A DNA stretch of 64,000 nt. Source: RUG420 sp045642465. Lineage in GTDB: Bacteria > Bacillota > Clostridia > Oscillospirales > Acutalibacteraceae. Each line of letters starts with the position of its first letter. The first letter of the stretch is position 1. The notes below the pieces were generated by a model, which worked only from the letters and a program-made list of their open reading frames with translations, did not search any database and was not told where the DNA came from. The position numbers and the translations under genes were made by a program. This document shows, piece by piece, positions 29,952 to 39,199 of the stretch. The DNA is taken from contig JAZUIY010000015.1 in assembly GCA_045642465.1 (NCBI GenBank), forward strand, positions 558,001 to 622,000. The letters run 5' to 3'.

Positions 29952-30839
29952 TTAGTTGGCCAGCACGAAGCGGTGGATGACTTCGGCAACGCCGTCGTGG
30001 TCGTTGTCTAAGGTGGTGACGTACTTGGCGACGGCTTTGATGGCGTCGGCGCTGTTGGCCATGGCCACGGATATGTAGGCGGTCTGCAGCATTGGCAGGT
30101 CGTTGTCGGAGTCTCCGACGCCAATGGTGTTTTCCATTGGCACTCCCAATGCATCTGCCATCCATTCAATGGCAGATCCTTTGCTGATACCGCCTCGGAC
30201 GAATTCCACGAATTCATTGCAGGAGAAAAATCCGGTTAGGTTGTATTTTCCACTGCATTCTTTGGTAATGTGCTGCCGGAACCGCTCTAAGCGGTCATGG
30301 TCCTCTAAGTCAATGCAAAGGACTTTGAAAGGCAACTCCGGAAGGTCTTTGGGAAGGGTAGGAATAAAGTGAGGTTCCATGCCGGTAATACCGGAATAGG
30401 TTCTAAATTCCTTGCAGTCTTTTCGGGTCAGCAAGAAGCTGGAATCATAGGTCTGGGCGTAAAGGCCAATTTTGTCGGCTTCCCCCCAAATGAATTCCAC
30501 CTCTTCCGCGGAAAGCGGGGAGGAGAACAGGGCTTTTTGCCGGAAGGTGTCGTAAATGAGAGCACCGTTATAACAGATGGCGTAGCAGCCTTCTTTGTCT
30601 AGAGAAAGACTTTTGATGATTTTCTTCATGGCAGAGAGGGGACGGCCACTGCAGAGAATGATTTTATGGCCGGCCTGCCGGGCCTCTTCCAAGGCAGCCC
30701 GGTTTCCCTCTGAAACCTGCTTTTCACTATTTAATAAGGTGCCGTCTAGGTCTAAAAACAGCAGCTTGGTTTGTTCTTTTGCTAGGGCCATGGTTCCCTC
30801 TTTTGACGGAGCCATGGTTGGTTCATTTGCGAAAGTCAT
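29952..30839 (-). CDS. Cof-type HAD hydrolase
   Basis: A 295-residue HAD-superfamily phosphatase of the Cof/YwpJ type, with a C2-type cap. Motif I is LLFLDLDGTLLNS, motif II ILCSGRP, motif III Lys in GGISKGSAIEWM, and motif IV GVGDSDNDLPML. Such enzymes act on sugar phosphates, flavin nucleotides or similar; the substrate cannot be predicted. The first ~24 residues (MTFANEPTMAPSKEGTMALA) are an extra N-terminal extension with three Met-containing short repeats; a start at the third Met is possible. AAAGGA precedes the chosen ATG. Confidence 0.88.
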   Translation of the reverse strand: MTFANEPTMAPSKEGTMALAKEQTKLLFLDLDGTLLNSEKQVSEGNRAALEEARQAGHKIILCSGRPLSAMKKIIKSLSLDKEGCYAICYNGALIYDTFRQKALFSSPLSAEEVEFIWGEADKIGLYAQTYDSSFLLTRKDCKEFRTYSGITGMEPHFIPTLPKDLPELPFKVLCIDLEDHDRLERFRQHITKECSGKYNLTGFFSCNEFVEFVRGGISKGSAIEWMADALGVPMENTIGVGDSDNDLPMLQTAYISVAMANSADAIKAVAKYVTTLDNDHDGVAEVIHRFVLAN

Positions 30840-30964
30840 GATTTTTCCTTTAAATTCGTAATTGTTCGGACTAATTTCCTTGAGAATGTCCTTTATATAC
30901 TATAGAATAGATTGCATAAAAAATGAATGATTCATTTTTCAAATCTTTGAATGAGGTGAATACC

Positions 30965-31732
30965 TTGCGTATTGTAGTAAAGGTGGGCACATCCACATTG
31001 GCCCACAAAACCGGGAACTTGAATATTCGCTTGGTACGGGACCTTTGTACCGTACTGGCAGACCTGAAAAACGCCGGAAACGAAGTTGTATTGGTTTCCT
31101 CCGGCGCAATTGGCATGGGCGTTGGGAAACTCTCCTTGGGTGCCCGTCCCGATGATATTCCCGGTAAACAGGCCGCTGCTGCCGTAGGACAGTGCGAACT
31201 GATGTACACATACGACAAGCTCTTTGGAGAATATAACCATGTAGTAGGTCAGGTATTGCTGACTGCCGACGACGTATTAAACGACGAACGGTTCCAGAAC
31301 TTCAGTAACACCATGAACCGCCTGCTGGAAATGGGTGCCCTTCCGGTAATCAACGAAAACGACTCCATTTCCACTGCAGAAATTGCACTGGGTGACAACG
31401 ACACCTTGTCTGCCATTGTTGCCAAGTCTGTCCATGCAGATATGCTGGTTATCTTGACCGACTGTGATGGCCTCTTCACTGCTGACCCGCGTACTGACAA
31501 AGACGCAAAACTCATTTCTCTGGTTGAAACCATTACCGAAGACTTAATGCAGTTGGGCGGCGGCAGCGGTACCAAACTTGGCACCGGCGGTATGGCCACC
31601 AAACTGACCGCAGCCAAAATGGCTACCGGCTCCGGTATTGATACCATCATCATCAATGGCGAAAAACCAGCCGTATTGTATGACATTGTAGCCGGCAAGG
31701 ACTTTGTCGGAACAAAGTTTAAGGCACAGTAA
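30965..31732 (+). CDS. proB: Glutamate 5-kinase
   Basis: A 255-residue amino-acid kinase that phosphorylates glutamate, the first step of proline synthesis. It has RIVVKVGTSTL at the start, VSSGAIGMG and the VINENDS active-site segment, and TDCDGLFTADPR. The C-terminal PUA domain of the E. coli enzyme is absent, as in many Firmicutes. I chose TTG at 30965, six bases after GAGGTG; an in-frame ATG at 30923 adds 14 residues but has no ribosome site. First gene of proB-proA-proC. Confidence 0.96.
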   Translation: MRIVVKVGTSTLAHKTGNLNIRLVRDLCTVLADLKNAGNEVVLVSSGAIGMGVGKLSLGARPDDIPGKQAAAAVGQCELMYTYDKLFGEYNHVVGQVLLTADDVLNDERFQNFSNTMNRLLEMGALPVINENDSISTAEIALGDNDTLSAIVAKSVHADMLVILTDCDGLFTADPRTDKDAKLISLVETITEDLMQLGGGSGTKLGTGGMATKLTAAKMATGSGIDTIIINGEKPAVLYDIVAGKDFVGTKFKAQ

Positions 31733-31808
31733 GAAACAGTAAGACACAGCCTTTTGTGCCAAAAACTGTCACAAAACCAGTAGTAATTCGAACTCTAAGG
31801 AGGACATG

Positions 31809-33074
31809 ATGGACTCTTCTACTATTACTTTATGTAAAGCTTCCAAGGGAGTGGCCGGCGCCATTGCCGCTTTGACCACAGACCAGAAGAACGAAGCTTT
31901 GCTTTTGATGGCTGACAATTTGGTTGCCGCTACGGACACCATTTTAGAGGCCAATGCTTTGGACTTATCCGAAGCCAAGGACAACGGCATCAATGACGTT
32001 ATGGCAGACCGCCTGCGCCTGACCACAGACCGTATTGCCGGTATGGCAGACGGCCTTCGTGCTCTGGCTGCATTGCCGGACCCGGTAGGGAAGGTAGAGC
32101 GGGAAGTCACCCGTCCGAATGGTATGACCATTCAGCGGGTCCGGGCTCCTCTGGGCGTCATTGCCATTATTTATGAAAGCCGTCCAAATGTAACCTCCGA
32201 CGCAGCCGGCATTGCCTTTAAGGCAGGGAACGCCTGTGTCCTTCGCGGCGGCAAGGAAAGCTACCGTTCTTCCAAGGCCGTAGTTGACGTGCTCAAAGCG
32301 GCTTTAAAGACCCTTTCCATTCCAGAAGATGCCATTAACCTGGTATCTGACTTAACTCATGCCAGCGCTGACGAATTGATGACTGCTACCGGACTGGTAG
32401 ACATTCTCATTCCGAGAGGCGGCGCCGGCCTCATTAACCGCTGCGTACAGAATGCAAAGATTCCTTGCATTCAAACCGGCACCGGTATTTGCCATGTCTA
32501 TGTAGATAACACTGCAGATCAGGCTATGGCACTGAACATTATTAATAACGCTAAGACCCAGCGTCCTTCCGTTTGCAATGCAGAAGAAGTGCTGCTGGTT
32601 CACAAAGATATTGCAGAAGAATTCCTGCCAAAGGTAAAAGATCTGTTGGTTGACCAGCGGGAAGCTGCCGGCCTCGTTCCGGTAGAACTTCGTTTGGATC
32701 CGGCTGCCGCAGCCTATATTCCGGGCACACCGGCAGGGGAGAAGGACTTTGACACCGAATTCTTAGATTATATTCTGGCTGTCAAAGTGGTAGAAGACGT
32801 AAACGAGGCCATTGGCCACATTGCCTTCCATTCCACAGGCCACAGTGAAGCCATCATTACCAAGACCGAAGCCAATGCAGAACGCTTCACCAAGTGTGTT
32901 GACAGTGCTGCACTTTATGTGAACACCTCCACCCGCTTTACGGATGGCGGCGAATTTGGCCTGGGCTGTGAAATGGGAATTGCTACCCAGAAGTTACACG
33001 CCAGAGGTCCAATGGGCTTAGAAGAAATGACCACTTACAAATATCTCATCCGTTCCGACGGACAGATTCGATAA
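31809..33074 (+). CDS. proA: Gamma-glutamyl phosphate reductase
   Basis: A 421-residue NADPH-dependent aldehyde dehydrogenase-fold enzyme producing glutamate semialdehyde. Key strings are GVIAIIYESRPNVTSDAAG, LRGGKESYRSSKA, the catalytic cysteine region TQRPSVCNAEE and the C-terminal GLGCEMGIATQKLHARGPMGL. Two adjacent ATG codons exist (31806 and 31809); the second has the better spacing (five bases) from AAGGAGG. It follows proB by 76 bases. Confidence 0.97.
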   Translation: MDSSTITLCKASKGVAGAIAALTTDQKNEALLLMADNLVAATDTILEANALDLSEAKDNGINDVMADRLRLTTDRIAGMADGLRALAALPDPVGKVEREVTRPNGMTIQRVRAPLGVIAIIYESRPNVTSDAAGIAFKAGNACVLRGGKESYRSSKAVVDVLKAALKTLSIPEDAINLVSDLTHASADELMTATGLVDILIPRGGAGLINRCVQNAKIPCIQTGTGICHVYVDNTADQAMALNIINNAKTQRPSVCNAEEVLLVHKDIAEEFLPKVKDLLVDQREAAGLVPVELRLDPAAAAYIPGTPAGEKDFDTEFLDYILAVKVVEDVNEAIGHIAFHSTGHSEAIITKTEANAERFTKCVDSAALYVNTSTRFTDGGEFGLGCEMGIATQKLHARGPMGLEEMTTYKYLIRSDGQIR

Positions 33075-33087
33075 TAAGGAGCCGACT

Positions 33088-33894
33088 ATGTATCAGTATG
33101 GATTTATTGGAGCAGGCAACATGGCCAATGCCCTTTCTTCCGGTTTGGTGAAGGGAATTGACCCGAAACTGGTTGCTATTTCTGATGTAGACACTGTAAA
33201 GGTGAATGCCTTGACAGAGAAACTCGGATGCAATCTTTCTGACAACGAAACTATTGCAAAATCAAGTAACTACGTTGTTTTAGCAGTGAAGCCCCAGATG
33301 CTTCCAAGCGTTTTGCCACCGTTGCAGGACGCAGTAAAGGCCAACGAGGGTGTGGTTTTGGTCACCATGGCCGCCGGCACCAAAATGGCTACTATTTGTG
33401 ACTTGCTGGGAGCCACTTATCCAATTATCCGCATTATGCCGAATACACCATGCTCTGTTGGCGCCGGTGTTATCCTGGTGGCCAGAAACGAATTGGTCTC
33501 CGACGAACAGTTTAACGCCTTCATGAATGACTTCTCCGCCTGTGGCGCCATTGTGCCACTGGAAAAGGAAGAACTCATAGATTCCGGCTCCGTTATTTCC
33601 GGCTGCGGTCCTGCCTATATATATATGTATATAGATGCCATGGCAAAAGCAGGGGAAGCCCTGGGCCTTGACTATGAAACTGCAGCCACCCTGGCAAAGG
33701 CAACTGCCAGAGGGGCAGCCACGCTGTCCGAACAATCCGAAGCTTCTTTGGAAGACTTACGTATTGCCGTATGCAGTCCGGGAGGATCCACCATTGAAGG
33801 GGTCAAGAGTTTGGAAGAATCTGAGCTAAATCAGGTGGTAAATAAGGCACTGACCGCTGCATTTAAGCGCACAAAAGAGCTGGCCGGAGAGTGA
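33088..33894 (+). CDS. proC: Pyrroline-5-carboxylate reductase
   Basis: A 268-residue NAD(P)H-dependent enzyme for the last step of proline synthesis. The Rossmann start is YGFIGAGNMANALSSGL; the catalytic-domain strings SGCGPAYIYMYIDAMA and SPGGSTIEGVKSLEE are intact. AAGGAGC precedes the ATG and the gene follows proA by 13 bases. With proB and proA it gives a complete glutamate-to-proline route in one unit closed by a terminator. Confidence 0.97.
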   Translation: MYQYGFIGAGNMANALSSGLVKGIDPKLVAISDVDTVKVNALTEKLGCNLSDNETIAKSSNYVVLAVKPQMLPSVLPPLQDAVKANEGVVLVTMAAGTKMATICDLLGATYPIIRIMPNTPCSVGAGVILVARNELVSDEQFNAFMNDFSACGAIVPLEKEELIDSGSVISGCGPAYIYMYIDAMAKAGEALGLDYETAATLAKATARGAATLSEQSEASLEDLRIAVCSPGGSTIEGVKSLEESELNQVVNKALTAAFKRTKELAGE

Positions 33895-33982
33895 CTTTCT
33901 TTACACTTTAGGAAAAAATTGGGCAAAATGACCTAGTTTTAGTACCGCTAACAGAAAGTGGATTAAAACCCTATAAATAAAG

Positions 33983-34011
33983 GAAAAACCACCTTTTTAG
34001 GTGGTTTTTTT
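33983..34011 (+). terminator. Terminator after proBAC
   Basis: AAAAACCACCT-TTTT-AGGTGGTTTTTTT with T-run. Confidence 0.92.
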
Positions 34012-34019
34012 ATGTCTAA

Positions 34020-34217
34020 AATAGAACAAATAACAGTACATGTAAAGGCCATTTGCTTTACAAATTTTTGTTACTTTTTTGTAACCTTTTTGTAGTTTTT
34101 TGTACTTTGCACAAAGAAACTGCACTAGTTTTTCCAAAACAGAAAATAAACAAGAAAAAGCGGGTAGAACCCTTGCTTCCTTTGTGTAAACTGCACAAAT
34201 TTGTACGCGTATTTTAT
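34020..34217 (+). other. AT-rich leader region with TTTTTGTA repeats
   Basis: The gap before the YabE-like gene holds four or five close copies of TTTTTGTA/TTTTTGTTAC (34060-34105). Cell-wall hydrolase genes of this type are often preceded by a ydaO (cyclic-di-AMP) riboswitch, but I could not recognise its conserved core here. Confidence 0.3.
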
Positions 34218-34246
34218 TTGACTTTTCGCTTTTTTGCTTTTAAAAT
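34218..34246 (+). promoter_or_regulatory. Predicted promoter of the YabE-like gene
   Basis: TTGACT (34218-34223) and TAAAAT (34241-34246) with a 17-base spacer, 42 bases before the start codon. Confidence 0.58.
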
Positions 34247-34288
34247 GCCAAAAGTCAAGGTATAACGTCAAGACAAAGGAGATTTTTG

Positions 34289-35566
34289 ATGGCAAAAAAC
34301 CAAGACGACCATAAACGTAGTTTTGCCCAGTCTTTAAAGGCTAGAGTAGCAGCTGTCATGGTTTTGGTACTGTTATTCTGCATGGCTGGAACTGCAGCTT
34401 CTGCCACTATATATACAGTAGATGTTGCAGCTGACGGCAAAACACAGACGGTCAAGACCTCTGCCCGTAAAGCAGACGGTGTTATTGAAAAAGCCGGTAT
34501 TGCCCTTGGTACCAAGGACAAGATTGATGATTCTAAATTCCATGCCGGCACAAGTAGTGAGCAGGGAAATGCCCTTAAGGTATACCGCGCTTACAAAGTT
34601 AGAATCCAAGATGGCACTGATACCATTGCCAGACTGACTGTAGCAGGCACCGTACAGGATGTCCTGGATACAGCCAAGGTAACCCTTAGCCCGAAGGATA
34701 AGCTGAGCTACCCAAAGGATAAGGAAATTACCGAAGATACCACAATTGAAATTATCCGTTCGGATTCCATTCGAATCTGCGCAGATGGCAAAACCCAATA
34801 TGTAGCTTACGAAGAAGGTACTGTAGCTGACGTCCTTGACAGACAAGGGATTACCCTTGGTAGACACGATGAAGTAGAGCCTTCTTTGGATACTGTTCTT
34901 AAGGGTGGGGAAACCATTACGGTAAAACGTATTTCTTTTAGTACCCACACCACCACGGAAACCATTCCGTATAAAACCATTATTAAGAGCAGCCCGCTTT
35001 TGAAGATTGGTACCTCCCGCGTATTAGTGGAAGGCCAAGATGGAACCAGAGCAGTAGTCTACAAGGATAAGTTTGTGAACGGAAAAGTAGAATCTTCTGA
35101 TGAACTTTCTGCTATTACTCTTTTGGAACCAATTAATCAGGTTGAAATTAATGGTACCAAGATTAATCTGAAGAAGGCTTCTGATACCTCTTCTATTTCC
35201 GATTTCGAACTGCCAAGCCATTATCACCTTTATAACGGTGTTCCTACCGATGTAAAGGCTACCATTACCGGCCCTGCCACCGCTTATACCGCACCTGCTA
35301 AGGCATTGTGCGCTACCGGTGTGTATGCACAGCCAGGTTATGTTGCAGTAGACCCGAGAGAAATCCCGTACGGTTCTGAACTTTATATTGTATCCGCAGA
35401 CGGTAAGCAGGTATACGGTTACTGTATCGCTGCTGACACCGGCGGATTCATCTACAACTCCAACACTGTGGTGGATCTTTACATGAACACCGAAAACCAG
35501 TGTGTACAGTGGGGCAGAAGAGATGTTATTATCTATGTCCTCAGCTGGGGTAACTGGAAACACTAA
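34289..35566 (+). CDS. YabE-like cell-wall protein (DUF348 repeats, G5, 3D domain)
   Basis: A 425-residue exported protein. Residues 18-42 form a signal or anchor helix. Then come ubiquitin-like DUF348 domains (KTQTVKTSARKADGVIEKAG; RLTVAGTVQDVLDTAKV; KTQYVAYEEGTVADVLDRQG), a G5 domain (THTTTETIPYKTII) and a C-terminal 3D domain with YVAVDPREIPYGSELYI, ADTGGFI and VVDLYM. The three Asp residues that name the 3D domain are present. It resembles YabE/Rpf-type lytic transglycosylases that remodel peptidoglycan. ATG 34289 follows AAGGAG. Confidence 0.9.
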   Translation: MAKNQDDHKRSFAQSLKARVAAVMVLVLLFCMAGTAASATIYTVDVAADGKTQTVKTSARKADGVIEKAGIALGTKDKIDDSKFHAGTSSEQGNALKVYRAYKVRIQDGTDTIARLTVAGTVQDVLDTAKVTLSPKDKLSYPKDKEITEDTTIEIIRSDSIRICADGKTQYVAYEEGTVADVLDRQGITLGRHDEVEPSLDTVLKGGETITVKRISFSTHTTTETIPYKTIIKSSPLLKIGTSRVLVEGQDGTRAVVYKDKFVNGKVESSDELSAITLLEPINQVEINGTKINLKKASDTSSISDFELPSHYHLYNGVPTDVKATITGPATAYTAPAKALCATGVYAQPGYVAVDPREIPYGSELYIVSADGKQVYGYCIAADTGGFIYNSNTVVDLYMNTENQCVQWGRRDVIIYVLSWGNWKH

Positions 35567-35571
35567 GAAAA

Positions 35572-35602
35572 TAGACCGGTCCATTGAGGCCGGTCTTTTT
35601 TT
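35572..35602 (+). terminator. Terminator after the YabE-like gene
   Basis: AGACCGG and CCGGTCT around a ten-base loop, followed by TTTTTTT. Confidence 0.88.
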
Positions 35603-35703
35603 ATGCAGATTCCTTGCTCTTTTTCTGTATTTTAATTAAGTTTTAATCCCAAAATATAGTATAATAGCACCTTAGGGATTATACCAAGAAAGGGGGCTAT
35701 GCT

Positions 35704-36390
35704 TTGAGGGACCCTTATGAGGTTCTCGGTGTACCGCGGGGCGCAAGCGACGAAGAGGTATCAAAAGCCTACCGTGAACTGGCAAAAAAATATCATCCGG
35801 ACCTAAATCCGGGGGATGAAGTTGCTGCTCAGAAAATGTCAGAAATCAACGACGCTTACGACCGTATCAAACGTGGCAATACCGCAACCAATCCGTTTAG
35901 CGGAAGTTCTCCATATGGCTCCGGATCCGGTGGATATCAAACCGGTACCGACGGCTTTGATGATTTTTATAGATGGTTCACCCAGCAGGCTGCCCGTAAC
36001 AAACAAGAGGGGCGTACGTATCAAACGTATACCGTACATCGCCGCGGTGGATGTCTCCGTTCCATTCTCATCAGCATTGCCATAACCATTTTGCTGAATA
36101 TGCTGCTGGTAGCATCTTGTCAGGGCTGTGGCTGTGGAAGACCGCACCGGTACTATGTAGAAGACCAGCGGTCCTACTATGAACAAATGGAGGAAGAGCG
36201 CAGCGAATACAATGACGCTGTCAGCCGCCTTCAGGAAGAGCAGGACGCTAGAAACCGCGCCTTCGCTGACTCCAGCAGTAAATTAGAGGAAGCCTACAGC
36301 ATACTGCAGGATCAAACCAAGAATAAAACGGTGGTCTACGACCAAGACGGCCACCCAACTATATATTTAGAAGAGAGTGATTCCATTTGA
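35704..36390 (+). CDS. Membrane-bound J-domain protein
   Basis: A 228-residue protein. Residues 1-65 are a J domain (DPYEVLGVPRGASDEEVSKA and KKYHPDLNPGD, with the HPD motif needed to stimulate Hsp70). A Gly/Ser-rich linker follows, then one transmembrane helix (about 118-138, SILISIAITILLNMLLVASC) with a cysteine-rich end (CQGCGCG) and a long coiled-coil-like tail. It is therefore not DnaJ itself but a membrane J protein. The start is TTG behind AAAGGGGG. It overlaps the next gene by four bases (TTGA). Confidence 0.8.
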   Translation: MRDPYEVLGVPRGASDEEVSKAYRELAKKYHPDLNPGDEVAAQKMSEINDAYDRIKRGNTATNPFSGSSPYGSGSGGYQTGTDGFDDFYRWFTQQAARNKQEGRTYQTYTVHRRGGCLRSILISIAITILLNMLLVASCQGCGCGRPHRYYVEDQRSYYEQMEEERSEYNDAVSRLQEEQDARNRAFADSSSKLEEAYSILQDQTKNKTVVYDQDGHPTIYLEESDSI

Positions 36391-36974
36391 ACTCCAATTA
36401 TGGCAACAACTATAACAAGAATCCCTACGGAGGCCAGTCCTTCGGTGGGAAGAATTTAGACCCGGAACAGGTCCAGAAGTTAATGAACAATAAGTTCTTC
36501 CAAAAAATGGTGGCTTTTGCATCCAAAGTGAATTCCAAAACGTATACCCTGATGAAGGGCCGCAACGGTATGGATGCATTGAACTTTTTCCTGATGATGC
36601 TGTTCTGCGTACTGATTCTGGTAGATGCCTTTGTACAGACCTATTGGCTGTCCGGCATTGGCGGTTTGGTGCTGATTTTCATGCTGTACCGTATCTTCTC
36701 CAAAAAGCTGCAACTGCAGGCCAAAATGAATGGCCCGTTTAAAAAGGTAGAAGAGAAACTGAAGCTGGAAGCCAAGTACAAGAAGTTGAAGAAGAGAGAC
36801 CGCTACACCCACATTTACAAGAAGTGCCCGAAGTGCAAGCACGTGCTCCGCGCAAAGCGTATGCCGGAGAAGCGGGTTATTCCATGCCCGAACTGTGGTG
36901 CTGACGTCACCTTCAAGGCGGTAAAAGAAAAGCAGCCAAAGGTGAAGAAGGAAAAGCAGCCAAAGGAAAAGTAA
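36387..36974 (+). CDS. Membrane protein with C-terminal zinc ribbon
   Basis: A 195-residue protein with a Gly/Asn/Tyr-rich start, two adjacent transmembrane helices (about 70-90 and 92-110), then a basic cytoplasmic segment, a four-cysteine zinc ribbon (CPKC ... CPNC) and a Lys-rich tail (KEKQPKVKKEKQPKEK). Its TTG start overlaps the stop of the J-domain gene (TTGA), so the two are translationally coupled and probably work together at the membrane. I do not know the family beyond this. Confidence 0.7.
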   Translation: MNSNYGNNYNKNPYGGQSFGGKNLDPEQVQKLMNNKFFQKMVAFASKVNSKTYTLMKGRNGMDALNFFLMMLFCVLILVDAFVQTYWLSGIGGLVLIFMLYRIFSKKLQLQAKMNGPFKKVEEKLKLEAKYKKLKKRDRYTHIYKKCPKCKHVLRAKRMPEKRVIPCPNCGADVTFKAVKEKQPKVKKEKQPKEK

Positions 36975-37045
36975 AGAGAAAAACAGAAGTAATTTCTAGA
37001 AATAGAAAACCAGAAAAAATAGGAACCCATAGAGAGGAACTCGTT

Positions 37046-38143
37046 TTGCCACACTATGACTATTTGATTGTGGGCGCCGGACTGTTTGGCGCCACCTTCG
37101 CTCATGAAGCTATGCTGCATGGGCTTTCTTGTCTTGTGGTGGACAAGCGGGGTCAGATTGGCGGCAACGTCTACACCGAGCAGGTGGAAGGCATAGATGT
37201 GCACCGTTACGGCGCCCACATTTTCCATACCGACGACGAAGCCATCTGGAAGTATGTAACCGACCTGACCAGTTTCCATCCGTATACCCATTGCCTGAAA
37301 GCCAACTACCGCGGGGAACTGTATGACATGCCGTTTAACATGAATACCTTCTCCCAAATGTTCGGGGTTTCTACACTGGAAGAGGTAGAAAAAATCTTGG
37401 CGATGGAGCGGGCCGAAATAACCGGCACCCCTACCAATTTGGAAGAGCAGGCCATTGCCCTTATTGGCCGTTCGGTTTATACGAAATTGGTGAAGGGGTA
37501 TACCGAGAAACAGTGGGGGAAGGACTGCAAGGAGTTGCCGCCTTCCATCATAAAGCGTCTGCCGGTGCGTATGGAATATAACAACAACTACTTTAATGAC
37601 CGCTTCCAAGGCATTCCGGACCAAGGCTACACCGCCTTGGTGGCCCGCCTTCTGGAAGGGGCAGACGTGCTCTTAAACACCAATTTCCTGGACCGAAAGG
37701 CCGAACTGTTGGCCATGGCCGACCACTGCCTGTATACCGGCCCACTGGATGAATATTACGACTACTGCCTTGGTACTTTGGAATACCGCAGCCTCCGCTT
37801 TGAAACGGAAGTGCTGAACCGGGAAAGCTTCCAGGGAATGGCAGTGGTGAACTATACCGACCGGGAACCGGCTTATACCCGCATCTTGGAACACAAGTAT
37901 TTCAATTTGAAGGATCAGCCGAAAACGGTCATTACCAGAGAGTACCCGGCCACTTGGAAACCGGGAATGGAACCGTATTACACGGTAAACGATGAAACCA
38001 ATATGGCCTTGCATGCAGCCTACAAGGAAAAAGCCGCCGCTGAGGGGCTTTTGGTAGGCGGCCGCTTGGGCAATTATCAATATTACGACATGGATGACGC
38101 CATTGGAGCGGCATTACAATTGGCGAAGGAGGTGCTGTCATGA
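37046..38143 (+). CDS. glf: UDP-galactopyranose mutase
   Basis: A 365-residue flavoenzyme converting UDP-galactopyranose to UDP-galactofuranose. The FAD Rossmann loop is LIVGAGLFGATFAHEA; family strings DKRGQIGGNVYTE, RYGAHIFHT, YTEKQWGKDCKELP and the C-terminal GRLGNYQYYDMDDAI are intact. The start is TTG at 37046 behind GAGAGG. It implies galactofuranose in the surface glycan made by this cluster. It overlaps the next glycosyltransferase gene by four bases. Confidence 0.96.
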   Translation: MPHYDYLIVGAGLFGATFAHEAMLHGLSCLVVDKRGQIGGNVYTEQVEGIDVHRYGAHIFHTDDEAIWKYVTDLTSFHPYTHCLKANYRGELYDMPFNMNTFSQMFGVSTLEEVEKILAMERAEITGTPTNLEEQAIALIGRSVYTKLVKGYTEKQWGKDCKELPPSIIKRLPVRMEYNNNYFNDRFQGIPDQGYTALVARLLEGADVLLNTNFLDRKAELLAMADHCLYTGPLDEYYDYCLGTLEYRSLRFETEVLNRESFQGMAVVNYTDREPAYTRILEHKYFNLKDQPKTVITREYPATWKPGMEPYYTVNDETNMALHAAYKEKAAAEGLLVGGRLGNYQYYDMDDAIGAALQLAKEVLS

Positions 38144-39198
38144 CCAACCCACTGGTATCCGTTATTATGCCGGTGTACGGCGTAGAAGATTACGTGGGAC
38201 GTGCCATTGAAAGCCTCCAAGCCCAAACCTATGAAGACTGGGAACTGTTCTGCGTAGACGACGGCTCTCTAGACAACAGCGGCACCATATGCGAAGAATA
38301 TGCTTTTCAGGATGACCGCATTACCGTGCTCCACAAAGAAAACGGCGGTGCCCCAAGTGCCAGAAACCTGGCCATAGACAAAGCCAATGGGGACTACATG
38401 TACTTTATGGATGCCGATGACTGGGCAGAACCAACCATGCTTCATGACATGGTGGAACTGGCAGAAGAACATCAGGCTCAACTGGTGGTTGCCGGATTCT
38501 ACATTGACACCTACTACAACGACACCGACAAGTTCCAGCAGGAACAGACGGTACCGTCGGTAGCATACCTGACCCAGCAAGACTTCCGTGAACATGCTCA
38601 CGAACTCTTTGATCAGAACTTGCTTTATACCCCATGGAACAAACTGTTCCGTGCGGATTACATTTTGGAAAACGGACTCTATTTCCCGCAGACCTTCTGG
38701 GACGACTTCCCGTTCGTCCTCTCCGTTATCCGGGACGTGGAAAAGGTGGTTGTTACCGAAAAGAAGTACTACCACTTTATCCGCCAGAGAGAAGAGTCTG
38801 AAACCGCCAAGTACAGAGAAGGCATGTTTGAAAAACGTCTGGAAGAGGACGAATGGATGTCGGACCTGTACGCTCACTGGGGCATCATGAACGCGGATGT
38901 GAGTGAATTTTTAGACCGCCGTCACATTGAACGGTTGTTTGGATGCCTGGAAAACGTAATGAACAAAAGCTGCACCCTCCATTTCTTTGGAAAGTGCAAA
39001 GCCATTCATACCATGCTAAAGCACCCACGCACTGTGGAATCCGTCCAAGGCTCCTCGCCACGGTCCAAATACATGAGCGTCATGATGATTCCCGTTCGCT
39101 GGGGCCTGGTCCTGCCGGTTTATATTGAAGGCAGGGTCATTGCCTGGGTGAAATCCAACAACACCAAAGTGTTTGCACAATTAAAGGCTGGTAGATAA
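38140..39198 (+). CDS. Family 2 glycosyltransferase
   Basis: A 352-residue GT-A enzyme. The N-terminal domain has VSVIMPVYGVEDYVGRAIES, the nucleotide-binding CVDDGSLDNSG and the metal-binding DADDW (DxD-type) motif; the C-terminal ~130 residues are variable and decide the acceptor. It starts inside the glf stop codon (ATGA overlap), so it is coupled to glf and may transfer galactofuranose, though that is inference. Confidence 0.92.
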   Translation: MTNPLVSVIMPVYGVEDYVGRAIESLQAQTYEDWELFCVDDGSLDNSGTICEEYAFQDDRITVLHKENGGAPSARNLAIDKANGDYMYFMDADDWAEPTMLHDMVELAEEHQAQLVVAGFYIDTYYNDTDKFQQEQTVPSVAYLTQQDFREHAHELFDQNLLYTPWNKLFRADYILENGLYFPQTFWDDFPFVLSVIRDVEKVVVTEKKYYHFIRQREESETAKYREGMFEKRLEEDEWMSDLYAHWGIMNADVSEFLDRRHIERLFGCLENVMNKSCTLHFFGKCKAIHTMLKHPRTVESVQGSSPRSKYMSVMMIPVRWGLVLPVYIEGRVIAWVKSNNTKVFAQLKAGR

Positions 39199-39199
39199 G

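Noticed and set aside
34020..34288. ydaO (c-di-AMP) riboswitch before the YabE-like gene
   Set aside because: Expected for this gene type in Firmicutes, but the conserved core could not be found in the AT-rich leader.
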